Origin: Aquilaria yunnanensis
Taxonomy: Eukaryota > Streptophyta > Magnoliopsida > Malvales > Thymelaeaceae
Direction of reading: 5' to 3'
Assembly (NCBI GenBank): GCA_039654915.1
Contig: CM077597.1
Location: 37,050,001 to 37,114,000 of the forward strand
Length of the DNA stretch: 64,000 nt
Shown: piece by piece, positions 10,666 through 23,607 of the stretch
How positions within the stretch are numbered: the first letter of the stretch is position 1
Layout of the letters: each line of letters starts with the position of its first letter
Notes under the pieces: model-generated
Seen by the model: only the letters and a program-made list of their open reading frames with translations
What the model was told of the DNA's origin: nothing
Database searches by the model: none
Program-made: the position numbers and the translations under genes

Positions 10666-13323
10666 TGTTACAGCCCTCTTAGCAGGAAGCACATTTAAGG
10701 CATATAAATTAATAAATCCCTAGTTTAATACCTCATTTTAAAAACATTTAGTAAGGTCAAGCAAGTTAGTGAAGTTTCACTAGGTTTCAAGGAGAGTATG
10801 GCATCAAAAGAGGTTTGGGGGTAAAATGGTAATTTTGCAACCCAAGGTGTTGGGCTGAGTCTCGAGAGTAAAAAACATGTTTTAAAACCTCATCCTTACT
10901 TAGCAACCAAATTTTCACTAAGTGTTAAAGGTTTGACCAAAGTTTTGACCAAGAGTTACTATTTTAGGAATGAGGCTTTTTGACAAACTTATTAAAGCTT
11001 GAGGGCTTGTTGGAAAATGATGTTTCAAAACTTGGTAAAGTCCTTTGGCTGCCACATTTCTTCATTTTTCCAGCCAAAACCGAGCTCCTTCTTGCCCACT
11101 TGATCTCTTCTTTAATTCCCACTCAAATTCAAGAGTTCCGAGTGAAAATCAAAGGTTCCAAGGGTGACTAAGCAATGGGTGGCTTGTTTCAAGGAAGTTT
11201 TGTGCTTTGGAAGCTTGTAATCAAATTTTCCAACTAGGGCTTTTTTTTTTTTGTGCAAGAGGTAAGTCAATTTTCTTGTTGTTTCTTTGTTAGTTTGGCC
11301 CCTAGTTGCTTGAGTTTTGGTTGGGTTGTGTTAATTTGATGGCATTTGGTTGGAATTCCTCGGAACCTAGGTAAAATCTTATTGGAGCTTGTTCTTGGAG
11401 TTTGATTGCTTGATCTTTGCTTGTAGTTTGGAATTGTGGTAAGCAATTTATGATTTATACTCATTTGATGCCATTCATAGGTTGTTTGTGGTGAAATTCT
11501 TGTGAATTTGATGATTGGCATTAGTTGTGGAGGGAGACGTTCATGGTGCACTAGTTAAGTTTCCAAGCTTAGTGTGATGTTTAGGTCTATTAGAAGCTTG
11601 GAATGAATGGTGCACTGTGGCCTAGGAAGTGTGTTTTGCAGGTTTGTAAAGTGGGATGGTGTCCCAAATTTGTTTACGAGCCTTTGGAAGCCTCCAAAGA
11701 GGCTTAGGAGGTTTTTTCTCTGTTTAGTGTACAGGGCTCTAGCACCTCAGCACCCAAGGTGGATTTTTCTGTCTTTAGAGCAGGGTGCTCCTAGCAGCTA
11801 GGCCTTAGTGGTACCTTTCCTGGCTCCTAAGCACCAGCACTCGATAGCTTTGACATGCTGTGTGGCTTTCGCCATAACATTTCACTCAGGTATCGGATTG
11901 AGGTGATATAAGATACCACACGAAGCTAAGACAGAGAACTACAATTTTCATAAATTTACAAAGCCTGGATGTGCCCAAGTTTAGATTCATTTTAGTTCAA
12001 AGTGAAGGTATGTTTGGCGATAATAGAGCACCGTTAGTTGGGTGCAAGGTTTAGTACCATTGAGAGCCTAGCCAGGCCTTCGAGTTTGAGGTTCTAATGT
12101 TGAAACCTTAGTGCACCTAGGGGGGGTTGAACCATGGTCATTACTACTCGACTAGTGTGAAGCAAGTAATGGTGGATAAGTTGTACCTTGAGTGAAGGTT
12201 TAGTGCACTTATATCCTCGGCAATATTACTTGAGGTGCAAGTGAAAATCTAGCACACTCTTGGTAAGGGTTTAAGGTGGAAGCTTAGCACACAAGTGACC
12301 TAGGCAAGTCTTAGGACTTGAGGCACTATGTGGTGGCTTAGTACACCTAGTGAGTTCCATGGAACTTAAGTGAGGCGCATCCACCATGTTCACCTGCACA
12401 ACAATTAAGGGAAGGTTAAACTTATTACATAAGTAAGCTAAGGCTTACTAGGAGCGAGTTAGGGGCCAGAACTTGCTAGGCATGGAGTGACACTTGTGAG
12501 AGGACTAGGAGGAGGAGGGCTCCCAAGGGACCTCGATATATGCACATATGTTAGACCTTTACACTGTATGAACTTGCAGTAGATTACATATACGTATATA
12601 TGTGTTGTTCTCAATGTTTTCCTTACAGTTTGAAGATCCCTTACTAAGAATCTTTGGATTCTCACTCCCTTAATTTTATGTTGCGCAAATACAGAGGTTC
12701 TTGGACCTGACAATCATTGAGGGTTGTCATGGTGGTTCCGTTAGAGGTGTATCAGTTTGAGAATCCTTGAGATTCTAGTTTATTTGGTTGCTTGTTGGTT
12801 AAGCTACATTACTAACTATAGTTTTCTTTGCCACAAAGGCTAGTGAGCATGTGGAGGATCATTGAGGCTTGCCACCAGGATATCTCATCTAAGGTGGAAG
12901 CTAATTGATTGGATCTCAGTAATACTAGCCTTATGTATGTATAATTTATGGTAGTGGCCTCCAATTTGTATGAATAGAGTTATGGACTCCAGGGTTGCCT
13001 TTGCGTGTAGGGCATAGTCTACAATTGTTTAAATGCCCGCACACGGTTAATTATGTGTAGGATTCATATTTATGCTATAAAAGTTTTGTATGCTTTGACT
13101 ATTTGAACATTGGTTTTATGGAAATGCCTAGGCTACATAAATGTTTTATGATTTTATACTTGTTTAAGTCAAAGCATCTCTTGCATGCATAATTGCATTC
13201 TTAGGTTAAACAACTAGTGGTATGAAGTTTTTATCAAGGTGCACGTAATTAATTAACCAATTACAACCAACATGAGACTTGTTCTCATTGGCACCCTAGG
13301 TAAGGCCATGAGGGGCCATGTCA
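10666..13323 (+). repeat. Element B 5' LTR (2658 bp)
   Basis: It starts TGTTACAGCCC and ends CCATGTCA, directly followed by a primer-binding site. The partner LTR begins at 28091. TATA-like ACATATACGTATATATG lies at about 12587-12603, then acceptor-like CCTTACAG (12628) and the hairpin module (12647-12662). The left flank cataa would be the TSD (the K LTR target reads catag), but the right end of B is lost so it cannot be confirmed. Open stretches in it have no recognisable product. Confidence 0.85.
12647..12662 (+). other. Conserved LTR hairpin (B 5' LTR)
   Basis: AGAATC, loop TTTG, GATTCT: a 6-bp stem, preceded by CCCTTACTA and followed by CACTCC. In the B 3' LTR (30090-30109) the stem extends to 8 perfect pairs. 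Confidence 0.6.
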
Positions 13324-15907
13324 GTTTGGTATCAGAGCCCAGTTCATAAACATTGGAGGCTAAGGACTGAGATCTAGGTTATGATACATGTGCTAGGGTA
13401 GTTAGTACTAACCAACATCTATAAGTAAAAGTCTGGCTTTGGTTGTAGATTGTGATGGTGAAATTTGTTAGGTGCATTCTAGACGCTAGAGGTCTAGTAG
13501 TGCATCCAAGTAGTTTAGTGTGGCAACATTGGGGTAAAAAGTTTGGCTTGCTCCAAGGTAGGGAAACACCTTGGAGTAGGCAGTTGGGATGTGATCACCG
13601 TCTTAGGAAATTGTTATGGTACCTCAAACACGAGGTAGGCTGCATGATCAATAGGACTAGGAGGTTGTGGAAACCTTTAAGGTAAGGAGTACCATTGAAT
13701 TAGGTGGATTACTCCTAAAGTTACAAGGGTTGAACCCACCAATGTCGATTGGTTAGGCTACCAAAAAGGAGTTAAGGATGTGCTAAATGAGTGTTAGGCA
13801 CTTAGTTAAGAAGGCTGCAAAGTGGACTGGAGCACTCTTGTACCTTTCTTTTGAGAGTAGGAGCTTAGGGCCAAAACTACCAAGGGCTTAAGCTAGTGTA
13901 ATATAACTCTTGGTGATCATTGATGTCAAATCACTGATGAATGGTCTAGCATGCAGTACCTCTTGAAGGAGAGTTAGAGGAGTTGAAGACACAAGATGGT
14001 AAGGTGGAGGTTAGCTCATCCAACCTAGTAGGAGCATGGGCAAAATGGCCATAGTGCAAAAGTTGACTAAAAGTGAGGAAGAAGAATGGATCATGTAGGA
14101 CAGGGGTTTACCCAAGGGTGCGAAGAGTGCATGACTCTTAGGTTACAACTAGGAAGAATTACCAACAATCTAAGTGGTCATTAGACTTGTATCATTTTGG
14201 GCTTGGTTGAGTTAAGACCAGCCTAGGAAGCTTGTCCCCAATAGCTGTTGCCACATAGAGTTAGCCTAGTACACTAGAGCAGTAGATTAAGCATTGCTTC
14301 GATTAGTCCAGTGGTTGAAGTAGGCAACCACAAGCCAGGTGCCACTGGTAGTCGTAGTGAACTCATGGGTAGTGCATGGCTAATGCGAGGTAAGTCCTTA
14401 CCTTCTCACTAGTAGTTTGTTATTTACTAAGTAATTTTTGGCATCAATTACAAGCATAGCATTATTTGGCTTGTTGGGTGGTATTTTCAAGCGAGGCTAA
14501 AGGCTAACCTAAGTGCATTAGGACTTAAAGGTGCGCCAAGTATTAGGTGATACCCAAAACCCTAACACCCACTTGCTAGTGTGTGAATCCACATAAGAAG
14601 AGGCTTAAATAACTTAGAATGGAAATGTTCTAAGGTTATATAGAATTGTCTTCTTGCAAGAGTTAGTTTAGTGGCTTAGTTGTCAACAAATGACTGGCTA
14701 AGAACAGATGAGTTATGTAGAATCATCAAGCAATGGAGTAGTTCAGTCAGATGCCAAAAAGGTAAGTAAGCAAGTTTTTATTTTATTTCTAACCATTAAA
14801 TGTAGGAGGTTGCTGTGGAAAGAAGCAAGGAGCAAGGAACTCATCCGGGGGTAAATGGATGGATAGGTTTATCCATTTTTCAGTTGTATACCCTATTGTT
14901 GAGCTAGTAAGAATTGAGTTATTGCTGGGGTTTGGATTGACTATTGAAAGGTAGTAAGAGACCCCAAGTAATAGGGTTGACTGCTATGGACCAGGGGATA
15001 GTGGGTGACTTGAGGTCATCATCCCAAGGTTAAGTGGGGTCGAAGGCCACTTAGATGACTTTTGGAAGAAGAAAGACTCGGCTAGTAAAGCTAGTCGAGT
15101 AGTTTAAGGACTAAGTCCTAAGTTGAACAAAATAAGTTATGAGGATCATATGTTGCTTCAAATTAATGGCAGTAAGTTAGTACAATGTTGGATTATCAGA
15201 ACGAAAGTGATCAAGTGATTCCAAAAAGGAGGATGTTTTGTCTTAACCCTTCGGGTTAGTGTTCGAGGAGTGCCTTGGAGATAGAAATCACTATGACTGG
15301 TCGAGAGTCGACTCACTGGTAGACAAAATGAGAAGTAATCTCCCACCTAGTGTAATTTATTCTTTGCTAATCAGAAGTGCCAGGTCTAGTATAGGTACAG
15401 TTGTGTTCATGTGTTGTGCAATAACTCTAGTAGTTGTGTTCATTGGAGTAAGGGAAGGTTATGGGTTGGAACCCTAGTCGGTGAGGGTTTTGGTTATGCT
15501 AGTTTTAAGCCTAAAGTTAGAGCAACTTACTTGAACCTAGCACCTTGTAAAGGAAGGGCTAGTGACTTACAAGATTAGGTAAGGGCAAGCAGGTGCACTA
15601 AGTTGGATTACCACGGGTGAGCCACTTGAGATATTTTACTTGCTAACCACCTCTTGATAGTTAACTCAAGTGGTGGTAAATTAGTTATCCCACCAAGAAG
15701 GTGAGTTGATGTTGGAAAATCCATAAGTAGATCATTTTGACATAAGGATGACACAGTGTTGTCATGGTATGGTAGCTAAGTATGGAAGGTGATGACGGTT
15801 CCTTGTAACCATAGGCTAAGGGATGGATGGTCGTTGAGAGGTCACAAGGCCTATGAGGTTGTCAAGGTCTTGAGTAACACTGGAGGCATGTTAGAGCCTA
15901 GTGAATG
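13324..15907 (+). mobile_element. Element B internal region, left part, non-coding
   Basis: No gag, protease, RT, RNase H or integrase motif is readable in any frame on either strand. The longest open stretches (13452-13685 and 15259-15477, under 80 codons) have no family signature. Position after a primer-binding site makes it the internal domain of a non-autonomous element. It is cut at 15907 by element A4 and resumes at 26638. Confidence 0.75.
13327..13338 (+). promoter_or_regulatory. Primer-binding site, element B
   Basis: A perfect TGGTATCAGAGC (initiator tRNA-Met complement), 3 bases after the LTR end at 13323. Confidence 0.9.
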
Positions 15908-17283
15908 TGTTACCCACTCCAAGGTAGTCCAATTATAGTGCAAAAATTATGCATTTAGACTCCTAGGATTGGTAATGTTGTGTAGGTCATCAGAACACTA
16001 CCCTTAGTGTGCATACCCAAGTGGCCCTCTTGGGCACTATGTAAACACATGCATATTGGCCCAACATCACACACATATTCACATTTCATGCACACTATGG
16101 CAGCAAAGAAGTAAAACACTAGCACAAGTCTTAATCTTGGCTACCATACATTAGGCAATCTTGTTAAGTTCTAGTGACTAACCACTGCACCTGTAACTTC
16201 CACTAATAAACTGTATCAATCTCGCCATGTACCCCTATGTTTTCTTTGCCCCATTATCAAGTAGAGACTTCTAGCAAACCAAGGAATTTTTTTCTTACAT
16301 CAATAGCCCACCTATGGACCAAGTTATGGATTTTTGAAGTTGGTTACAAAATTCTGACCAAATGAACAGTACCTTAGCCAATTTTGCAATGTCATATCAT
16401 TGGCTACAGGGCTCAAAATTCAGAAATTCGAAATCCCAATTCAATCTCTAGATGTTAGATAGGTGTGGTAAAAATTTCATACCAAGATTCCTTCTACACA
16501 AGGAGATATGGAACTTTAAGTGTAGAGCCAAAATTCTGGTCACTTTATGACCATTTTGCCCATACAAAATTTCATAAGTGTGCAAACACTTCATTCACAA
16601 TGTAAAAACCCTTCAAGGTTATCTAGTGGCTATGGAGGAAGTGTGGCTGTGTTCTTGGGCTCGAGGAGGATGAAAATGAGAGAGAGATAAGTGATTTGAC
16701 CACTTAAATGGCCTTAAATGAGCTTAAGGGCACAAAACACACTTAACAAGCTTAACCTTGCTTTATGTCATTTCCCTTCTCACTAATTATGGTTTCTTTG
16801 TCTTAAACTCATTGGTACACATGTGTCCAACATTTTTGGCTATTTATCAAGTCTTGGCTACCCCCCCCATGGTGGGATAACCACACAGTTCCACCCTTAG
16901 ACTTAAGTCAAAAGCTTGAACACCTTAAGGTTTACAATAAGACATTTAGGTCCTTAACGGCTTTAGTGTTTTATAAGCAATTTGGTCATCCAATAACACT
17001 TTCATACCATTCATATCCTTCCCATAACTTTCCAAAGCCCTTTCTTGAGATTTTTGCAAACTTCCAAAACCTTACAAAAAAGTCCATAGATTGCTTGACA
17101 AACAAGCAATCCTTGAGCCTTTTCTTGGGGCCCAAGTTACCAACTTGGAACACTTTTAAGGAGGTATTGATCATGCCCTTTACCCCCCACACTTCAGTCA
17201 CTATCGTGAGAATTACACAATATAATGGTTTTTTGACTATTATGCCACACTTGTAATTCTCCCATTTTTGTGAGGTGGTAACA
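15908..17283 (-). repeat. A4 3' LTR, internally deleted (1376 bp)
   Basis: On the plus strand it starts TGTTACCCACTCC and ends GGTGGTAACA. Compared with the A4 5' LTR it lacks about 1.1 kb at a breakpoint near 16624, where the sequence around GGTTATCT jumps to GTGGCTATGGAGG. The deletion removes the promoter and hairpin module. Both outer ends are intact. Confidence 0.9.
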
Positions 17284-17300
17284 AACTTCCCCCCCTTAAA
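17284..17300 (-). promoter_or_regulatory. Polypurine tract of A4
   Basis: On the minus strand a TTTAAGGGGGGGAAG-like run immediately precedes the 3' LTR start, matching the tracts of A1 and A3. Confidence 0.8.
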
Positions 17301-17429
17301 AATTTTGGTCCTCCAAAATAGCCTTTAGCTTTGGGTATTCTTCAGGATACCTTTTCATAAGGTCTTTTTCAGTTTCCCAGGTTGCTTCTCTTTCAGAGTG
17401 GTATGGCCACTGAACTTCAATAATGGGAA
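17301..17429 (-). pseudogene. A4 pol C-terminal end (chromodomain remnant)
   Basis: On the minus strand this matches the last about 130 bases of A1 pol (39850-39977): the chromodomain with QWPYHSEREAT-like coding and the KAILEDQNF tail. It is split from the rest by the K solo LTR at 17430. Confidence 0.8.
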
Positions 17430-18831
17430 TGTTAGTGTTGTGCCCAAAAGCCAATCATGAGATGATTGTATTTTTTGCGCATTGAGCCATGATATTTAAT
17501 TAAGGCATTAATCCAGCAATTATGTTCGTTGTTTTTTTTCTGTGTAACGTAATAAACATAATTGTAACCCTAGAATAATGATATTCTCAAATGCCCCTGG
17601 TCTAGTATTATTGTGGAGCAAGTTGGAATAGTACATAACGACTAGCATATATGGAGACTAATATGAGATATGTAGTCTACATATGGGTGCAAGTTGGAGG
17701 ATCGACCCACCATGAGAACACTAAATGGATCGTTATATCAGTGTCATAAGTGATTCTCATAGTGATCATGGTATATGTAGTCCTTCGACCTAAGATCATC
17801 AAGGTTCCTTACATGTGAGTCATAGACTTTGATACTTTCCTTTGTTGCTCGTAATTGACTGAACTTGAAGTAGGTCATTGGGTATGCCACATGTCATGCG
17901 GAGGGATTTGTATGATCAAGATGGGATTTGTCCCTCCTATGTAACAAGAGTGATATCTTCGGTCCCTTTGATAGAGTAAGACTTAGAAAATGCATGGCCA
18001 TGCTTGGATGAGTTGATATACGATATCAATGTCATTAGTTTAAATTGGTCTACTCGATAATCAAGAAACCAAAGGTTGGGCTATACGAGAGTGACACATT
18101 CCATGTCTCATGCTTAGTTTTGATATCTTGGACCAAGGGACAATGGCATATATCAATGATGATCATAAAGGTTTAGTCGAATCACCGACAATCTTATCAC
18201 TTGGGTAGCAATGATGTGTTGCTAGGCACCGCTCATTGCTTATGATCATAAATGTGATTTATGATCATTGCCAATGCGGTAAGAGCCTATTGTGTCACAC
18301 ACATAGAGCTATTTGGATCATTAGAGTGCATGGGGTAATTATTTCGGTTATGGTTTCACAATAATCTCGTATTAATAATGGGCCCAAAAGTGGAGCCATT
18401 ATTAAGCCTGAAATTGAAGCCTAATTGGATTAGGGCTTTGAAACCCATTAGGCGCAGAAGTTGAGTTTCAGTACAAATACAACTTTTAGTGGGAAATTCG
18501 GAGCTTCTTGCCCTAGCCTCCCAAAAGGACAACCGCATTCGTCTCTTACAATTCCTTGGAGGATGCAAGCTAGCACTACGAGCGCAAGAGAAATGCATCT
18601 ACCGGGACGTGGCAGAAGCATGGTGATCCCGAGAGGCTCGTCTGGATACCATAGAGAGCTTGAACACGTCAACTATTTAGGCTTTTGTAATTCGACTCTA
18701 TAGTTGAGTGAGAGATCTCAACTGAAAATTAGGTATTAAAATTTTTGAACACTCGATTTACTCCGTTTCACTTGGATCTTGGAGGGTTTCAATAAAATTC
18801 TGCTGCACTGTTTGTCTCTCGAAACCCAACA
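17430..18831 (+). mobile_element. Solo LTR, family K, copy 2 (TSD gggaa/aggaa)
   Basis: It begins TGTTAGTG and ends CCCAACA, 1402 bp. The flanks gggaa (17425-17429) and aggaa (18832-18836) are a 5-bp duplication with one change. The TATA motif of copies 1 and 3 is altered here (TACAAATA). It sits in the chromodomain-coding end of A4 and points opposite to A4. Confidence 0.9.
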
Positions 18832-18836
18832 AGGAA

Positions 18837-19129
18837 TAAGTTTGTTTCTTAACCTTCTGGTATCCTTGGCTAAGGTAGCTATAGGTTTCTCTTCATACAT
18901 CAAGTTAGGTTCCAACTATACGTCTTCCACTACAATAGCATGTTTTGTGTCCAATAGACACTTCCTAAGCATACTGATGTGAAAAAGGCGGTAGCGCTAA
19001 CCTGTATGCTACCCTACCAACTCTGTCCAAGATCTCATAAGGACCAATGTATCTTGGAGCTAACTTGGTCCTTTAGGCACATAGATTCGGTCCTTGAAAT
19101 ATAGTAATCCTTACTTGTAAGCAAAGGAT
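18837..19129 (-). pseudogene. A4 integrase C-terminal remnant fused to pre-integrase spacer
   Basis: On the minus strand the pre-integrase spacer (LYFKDRIYVPK-like) joins directly to TKLAPRYIGPYEILDRVG-like coding. The zinc finger and the whole catalytic core of integrase are therefore missing. The next 5' segment joins this spacer straight to the end of RT, so RNase H is also gone. The order is clear by comparison with A3 (60640-61940). Confidence 0.8.
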
Positions 19130-19825
19130 TCATACATGGAACCTTTTTCGTCTCCTAAAATCCTTTATAGTCTTTGGTCTTTCCCATTCTTGCATTGCCT
19201 TGACCTTTTCAAGGTATGCCTTAAGGCCTTGTGTATCTATGATGTGTCCTAGGAAAGACACTTCCTTTATCCATAATTCACAACTGGATAACTTGGCATA
19301 AAGCTGATGTTCCAATAGAGTCTTTAGGACAATCTTTAGATGATGTTCATGTTCAATTTCATCCTTGGAATACACTAGGATGTCATCAATGAGAACAACC
19401 ACAAATTTGTCCAGATGTGGTTTGAACACCCTATTCATCAAGTCCATGAAAGCAGCTAGGGCATTAGTCAAACCAAATGGCATGACTATGTACTCATAAT
19501 GCCCATATCTAGTCCTGAATACAATCTTAGGAATGTCCTCTTCCTTTCCTCTCAACTGGAAGTATCCAGATCTCAAATCTATCTTAGAGAAGATCTTAGC
19601 TCCCTTGAGTTGATCAAATAGATCCTCAATCCTAGGGAGTGGATACTTGTTCTTGATAGTCACTGCATTAAGCTTCCTGTAGTCAATGCATAGTCTCAAA
19701 GCTCCATCCTTCTTTTTCACAAAGAGAACATAAGCTACCCATGGTGAAACACTTAGCCTTTTGAACCCTTTTTCAAGAAGTTCATCAAGTTGTTTTTTGA
19801 GCTCATTCATCTCTGTGATTGGCAT
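19130..19825 (-). pseudogene. A4 reverse transcriptase fragment
   Basis: A 231-codon open stretch covering the RT palm and fingers. From its start it shows [68 protein letters not shown], and the catalytic LIDDILVYS near residue 140 with both Asp intact. It then runs into [11 protein letters not shown] and ends in unrelated residues where RNase H has been deleted. A stop (TAC to TAA) separates it from protease upstream. The core is well preserved, but a working polyprotein is impossible. Confidence 0.93.
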
Positions 19826-19828
19826 TCT

Positions 19829-20500
19829 TTAAGGAGGTATGGATATTGGACTAGCTTCTGGTTGTAGCTTGATTTCAAACTCAATTTCTCTTAGTGTAGG
19901 AATACCTGGAAGGTCTTTAGGAAAGACTTGTGAAAAGTCTCTCACTATAGGTATTCTGTCCACTTCCTCATCACAGTGCAATTCATTCGATGCATAATAG
20001 TAATCATGCTCAGAAATCACAGGTATCTCATCTAGTACCTTTAGCTCCATGCCATGCATTTCATACACTAATTCCTTAGAATTCACTAATGCATGCACTT
20101 CACCATCAGGCAATGTGATTTCCCTATTAGCACAATCAATTCTTATGTTATGCATAGAAAGCCAATTCATACCTAGCACTAAATCATACTTAGGAATGTC
20201 CAACACTAGCAGATTAGTCATAACTTTAGTCTTTCCTACTACTAGCTCACAATCCTTAGCTAGGTCATTAGTGAAAAGACATTGACTACCTGCTATTTTC
20301 ACTAAGGATATCCTAGGCATGATTTCAGCATGCAATTTCATGGCTTCAACAAATCTTTTAGCCACTATAAACACAGATGGACCAGTATCGAACAAAACAC
20401 TAACAGGTATACCGTTAAGGTAAATGTTACCTCTTAGTGCTCCTCCCTGCTCTGATGTCTCTAGCCTCTCCACATAAATGACTCTGCCAACTGTTAACAT
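19829..20500 (-). pseudogene. A4 aspartic protease and PR-RT linker
   Basis: A 223-codon open stretch with the retropepsin motif VLFDTGPSV near residue 38 (usual form DTGAS), flap and core residues (SLVKIAGSQCLF), DLVLGMNWL near residue 108, and the linker [19 protein letters not shown] that leads into RT. The active-site Asp-Thr-Gly is intact. It normally cleaves the gag-pol polyprotein. It is followed by a stop at the boundary with RT. Confidence 0.9.
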
Positions 20501-21843
20501 TGGATGCTAATGCACTGGAGGATTTGGCCTCTGTTGTCCCTCCCTAGGTCCTCCCCCTCTAAGTCCTGCCCTAATAAGGCCTTACTAGACCTTGGGCTTC
20601 TGACCTCTTTTGAGCCTGTGGATAGTCTTTGATCCAATGATCCATGGATCCACATCTTAGACATGCTTAGGTGTCAAAATAGTAAGGTTTCTTTTCGTGA
20701 AACTTCTTGCATTTAGGGCACCTTAGTGTAGGGAATTTCCCCTTAACCTTGGCCTCACCACTAAGATGAGAATTCTTGGAAATTCCTTCACCATGTGGTG
20801 GCTTCTTCTGTTTGCCTCCTGCCTGACTACTTTCCCTTGGTCCACTAGGAAAATACTTAGTCTCATACTCCTTATGCTCTACTAGTAGAGCTTTCTACAC
20901 TGCTTCACAGTATGTAACTGCTCCAAAAAGTCTAACAGCCTTTCTAATATCTGACTTTAGGCCTCAGAAAAATCTTTTGGCCTTCAATTCCTCTAGTCCA
21001 TGATACAGAGGAGCATACCTCACCAACTGATTGAATTTGTCCTCATACTCTAGGGCACTAAGGTTGTCCTACCTTAGAGCATCAAATTCAGCTTGCTTTA
21101 TATCCTTAATAGCATCACTAATTTACTACTCCTGGAACAGTTGTGTGAACTCTGGCCAGCTCATCTCAATATCTCTTCCTGGCCTTCTGCCCTTCTGGAA
21201 AGCATACCTATCTCTGGTGTTTCTCCACCACATCTCTGCATTGCCTACCAAGTTGTAAATAGCCAGTGACACCTTCTTGGTGGAGCTGAGTGGCATCCTC
21301 TCAAACATCTTTTCTATGAAGATTAACCATTCCTTAGCTCTCTCTTTCCCAACTCTTCCATCAAACTATGGAGGCCGTAGGAAACCTCTCCAATAATCTC
21401 ACTCCATCTAGGCCTTCTAGATCCTCTGATCTATGTGTCCTAGATCCATGAGAGCCCTCTATATGGCAATGCTCTCTATGATCTCTCTGCCTTCTCCTAG
21501 ATCTTCTCTCATGGCCTTCCTCAATCTCATTCCTAGTGGAGGAATGGTCATAGACTGAGGGATTGGTCTTGGATACCTGACCAATCTCAAACCTTAGTCT
21601 TCTTCCTCTTGGATTTCTCCTATCTTCATCTTGCTCCTCAACAGTCTTTTCATTTGAATCTTCTAAGCTTCCAGAAGGAACATATTCAGATGTATTCCTA
21701 GTATCCTCTTTTGGTTGCTACTGTGCATCCTGAATTGGTTCTGCTTGAGCTACTTGGACTCTTTGCTGTTGTGCTTGAATCAGCCTTACTAAGTTTTCAT
21801 TGATCAGAGCTAAGTTCCTCTGAAGCTCTAACCAAACCCAAGT
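20501..21843 (-). pseudogene. A4 gag, truncated at its N-terminal end
   Basis: Minus-strand reading gives the gag core MFERMPLSSTKKVSLAIYNL with WWRNTRDRYAF (21126-21308), then the zinc-knuckle region near 20625-20680 with LRCGSMDHWIKD but decayed flanking Cys. Stops include TAG at 21071-21069 and 20897-20895, both also found at the same codons in A1 and A3. Upstream it ends near 21843. The first about 100 codons, leader, primer site and LTR end were lost in a deletion that predates the B' insertion. Confidence 0.88.
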
Positions 21844-22892
21844 TGTTATGACTCTCCTAGTAGCAAGCACTCTTGAAGGAGGTAAAGTGTTCTAAATTAA
21901 GTTGGAACCCAGTTTCAAGTTTACATAGCAAGCATAGGCAAGTTTAGCAAAGTTCACTAAGTTTAGAGGAAGATAAGGCACTAAATGAGGTTTAAGGGCA
22001 AAATGGTAATTTTGCATCCTGAATAGCCGGGCGTGGTCTTGAGTGTTTAAAATGAGTTTTTATAACTTAACTTTCAACCTTAACCCAAACTTGAAGAAAT
22101 AAACAAGAATTAATCAAGAATAACTAAGTTACCAAAAGATGGGGGATTAATTGTATTAAGCTTAATACTTTGGTGGCTTGGACGTTAAGTGAGGGTTTAA
22201 GAAGGGGAAAGTGAGGTGATGGCTGCGATAATCTGGTTTCCAGCCTTTTCACTCTCATTTTGCTCTCAATTCAACCTTGGAATCAAGATTTTTTGGTGCC
22301 AAGAAGAGCTATCAAGAGTATATAAGCTAGGGGGAGCTCATTTCAAGCATTAAACCAGGGTTTGGAGCTTCGAAGTGTGTTTTCTCATATCCCCTATTTT
22401 TGATACAAGGTAACCATTGTGTTCTTGATTGAATTCATGTTATTTGATTAGTTTAGAGCTTGGGTTTTGGTTAGGAAGCAAGGTTTTGATGTTTGGTGTC
22501 TCTGTTTTTGTTTGGAACTTAGGTGATACTTTGGTGAGCTTAGTTGATTGAATAAGAGGTTGATTCTTGCTTGTTACTCGGAGTTGGGGTAAGGGAGTTA
22601 TGACTTGAAGACCAATTAATGCTATTGACATGAGTTTGCTTGAAGAATTTGAGTAATTCTAGCAATAGTATTAGTTAGAGGATTTGGTTGAATTGTGGTG
22701 GACTATGAGGTTTGAGAGGATTTGGATGATGTTACGAGACATCATAGATTGGCTTGTGATAGTTGGTTATGTTCTATGCAACATGGTCTATGTGTGTGTG
22801 AAATTTGGAGGCTTTCCAAGCATGTTTACTATGTTTGCTAAGTGTCCAACATTCATAGCAGAAAAATGCGCTCCAATTCTGCAGATTCACAG

Positions 22893-22995
22893 ATTGGCGA
22901 TGCGTCACCAATTTCGTGCACCAGTTCGCGACACATCGCCAATTGTGCAAATGTGGTCTGAACATTACCAACTGTGGCAATGCGTCATCACAGAC
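22893..22995 (+). repeat. CpG-rich inverted/direct repeat cluster in B' LTR
   Basis: ATTGGCGATG at 22893-22902 and its exact inverse CATCGCCAAT at 22934-22943 enclose 31 bases. A related direct copy GGCAATGCGTCA lies near 22977-22988. CpGs are dense compared with the surrounding sequence. Possible U3 regulatory repeats. Confidence 0.55.
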
Positions 22996-23588
22996 AAGAT
23001 GGCAGAATTTCTCACATTTTGCTATGGTAATCAAGGTGAGACCTAGGGGAGTTCTTAGAGTGCTTTGGGGCCTAAGTATGCTGGGGGTACTCCGAGACTT
23101 TCGAAAGTCCCTCAAGACTTAAGCGTTTCCTTAAGGTTTGAATGATTTTGTGGTTGCTTGAGCCATAAGCTAGGAAACTAGTTGCAAATGAGCATAATAA
23201 CTAAGTACCATTAACTTGGGTGAAAGGATTAGAACCCTTGGCGACCTAGCCGTGTTGTAGCCATGAGGTTGCAAGGTGAAACCTTAGTGTACCCTATCTA
23301 CAAGGTCTAAATGGCCTAGTCTACAATAGTCCCACCATAATTACCCTGCATAACATACTAAAGGAGAGGTTCAACTGGTGATTTATCACTAGCTAGGCTG
23401 GCAAGCGCAGCTTGCTAGTAGGCAAGGCAATGCCTTGTAATTTAAGGACAAGGATGAGGAGGGTCTCAAGGGACCTAAATATATGTATATATTAGACCCT
23501 CAGGCTGATGAGCTCACAGAAGGTTACATATGTTATCATATATGGTGTCCTTAGTAATTTTCTTGCAGGTACTCTAAAGACCCCTTAC

Positions 23589-23607
23589 TGAGAATGTTAT
23601 CTTCTCA
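23589..23607 (+). other. Conserved LTR hairpin (B' LTR)
   Basis: TGAGAA and TTCTCA pair over 6 bp around a 7-base loop, preceded by CCCCTTAC and followed by CTCCC. Confidence 0.55.

Noticed and set aside
13452..15477. Open stretches 13452-13685 and 15259-15477 as possible gag of element B
   Set aside because: No gag core, Trp-rich motif or zinc knuckle; composition and length fit chance in non-coding DNA.
16860..16870. C homopolymer next to ATGG as a polypurine tract or element end
   Set aside because: It lies inside the A4 3' LTR and has no LTR boundary beside it; the real tract is at 17284-17300.
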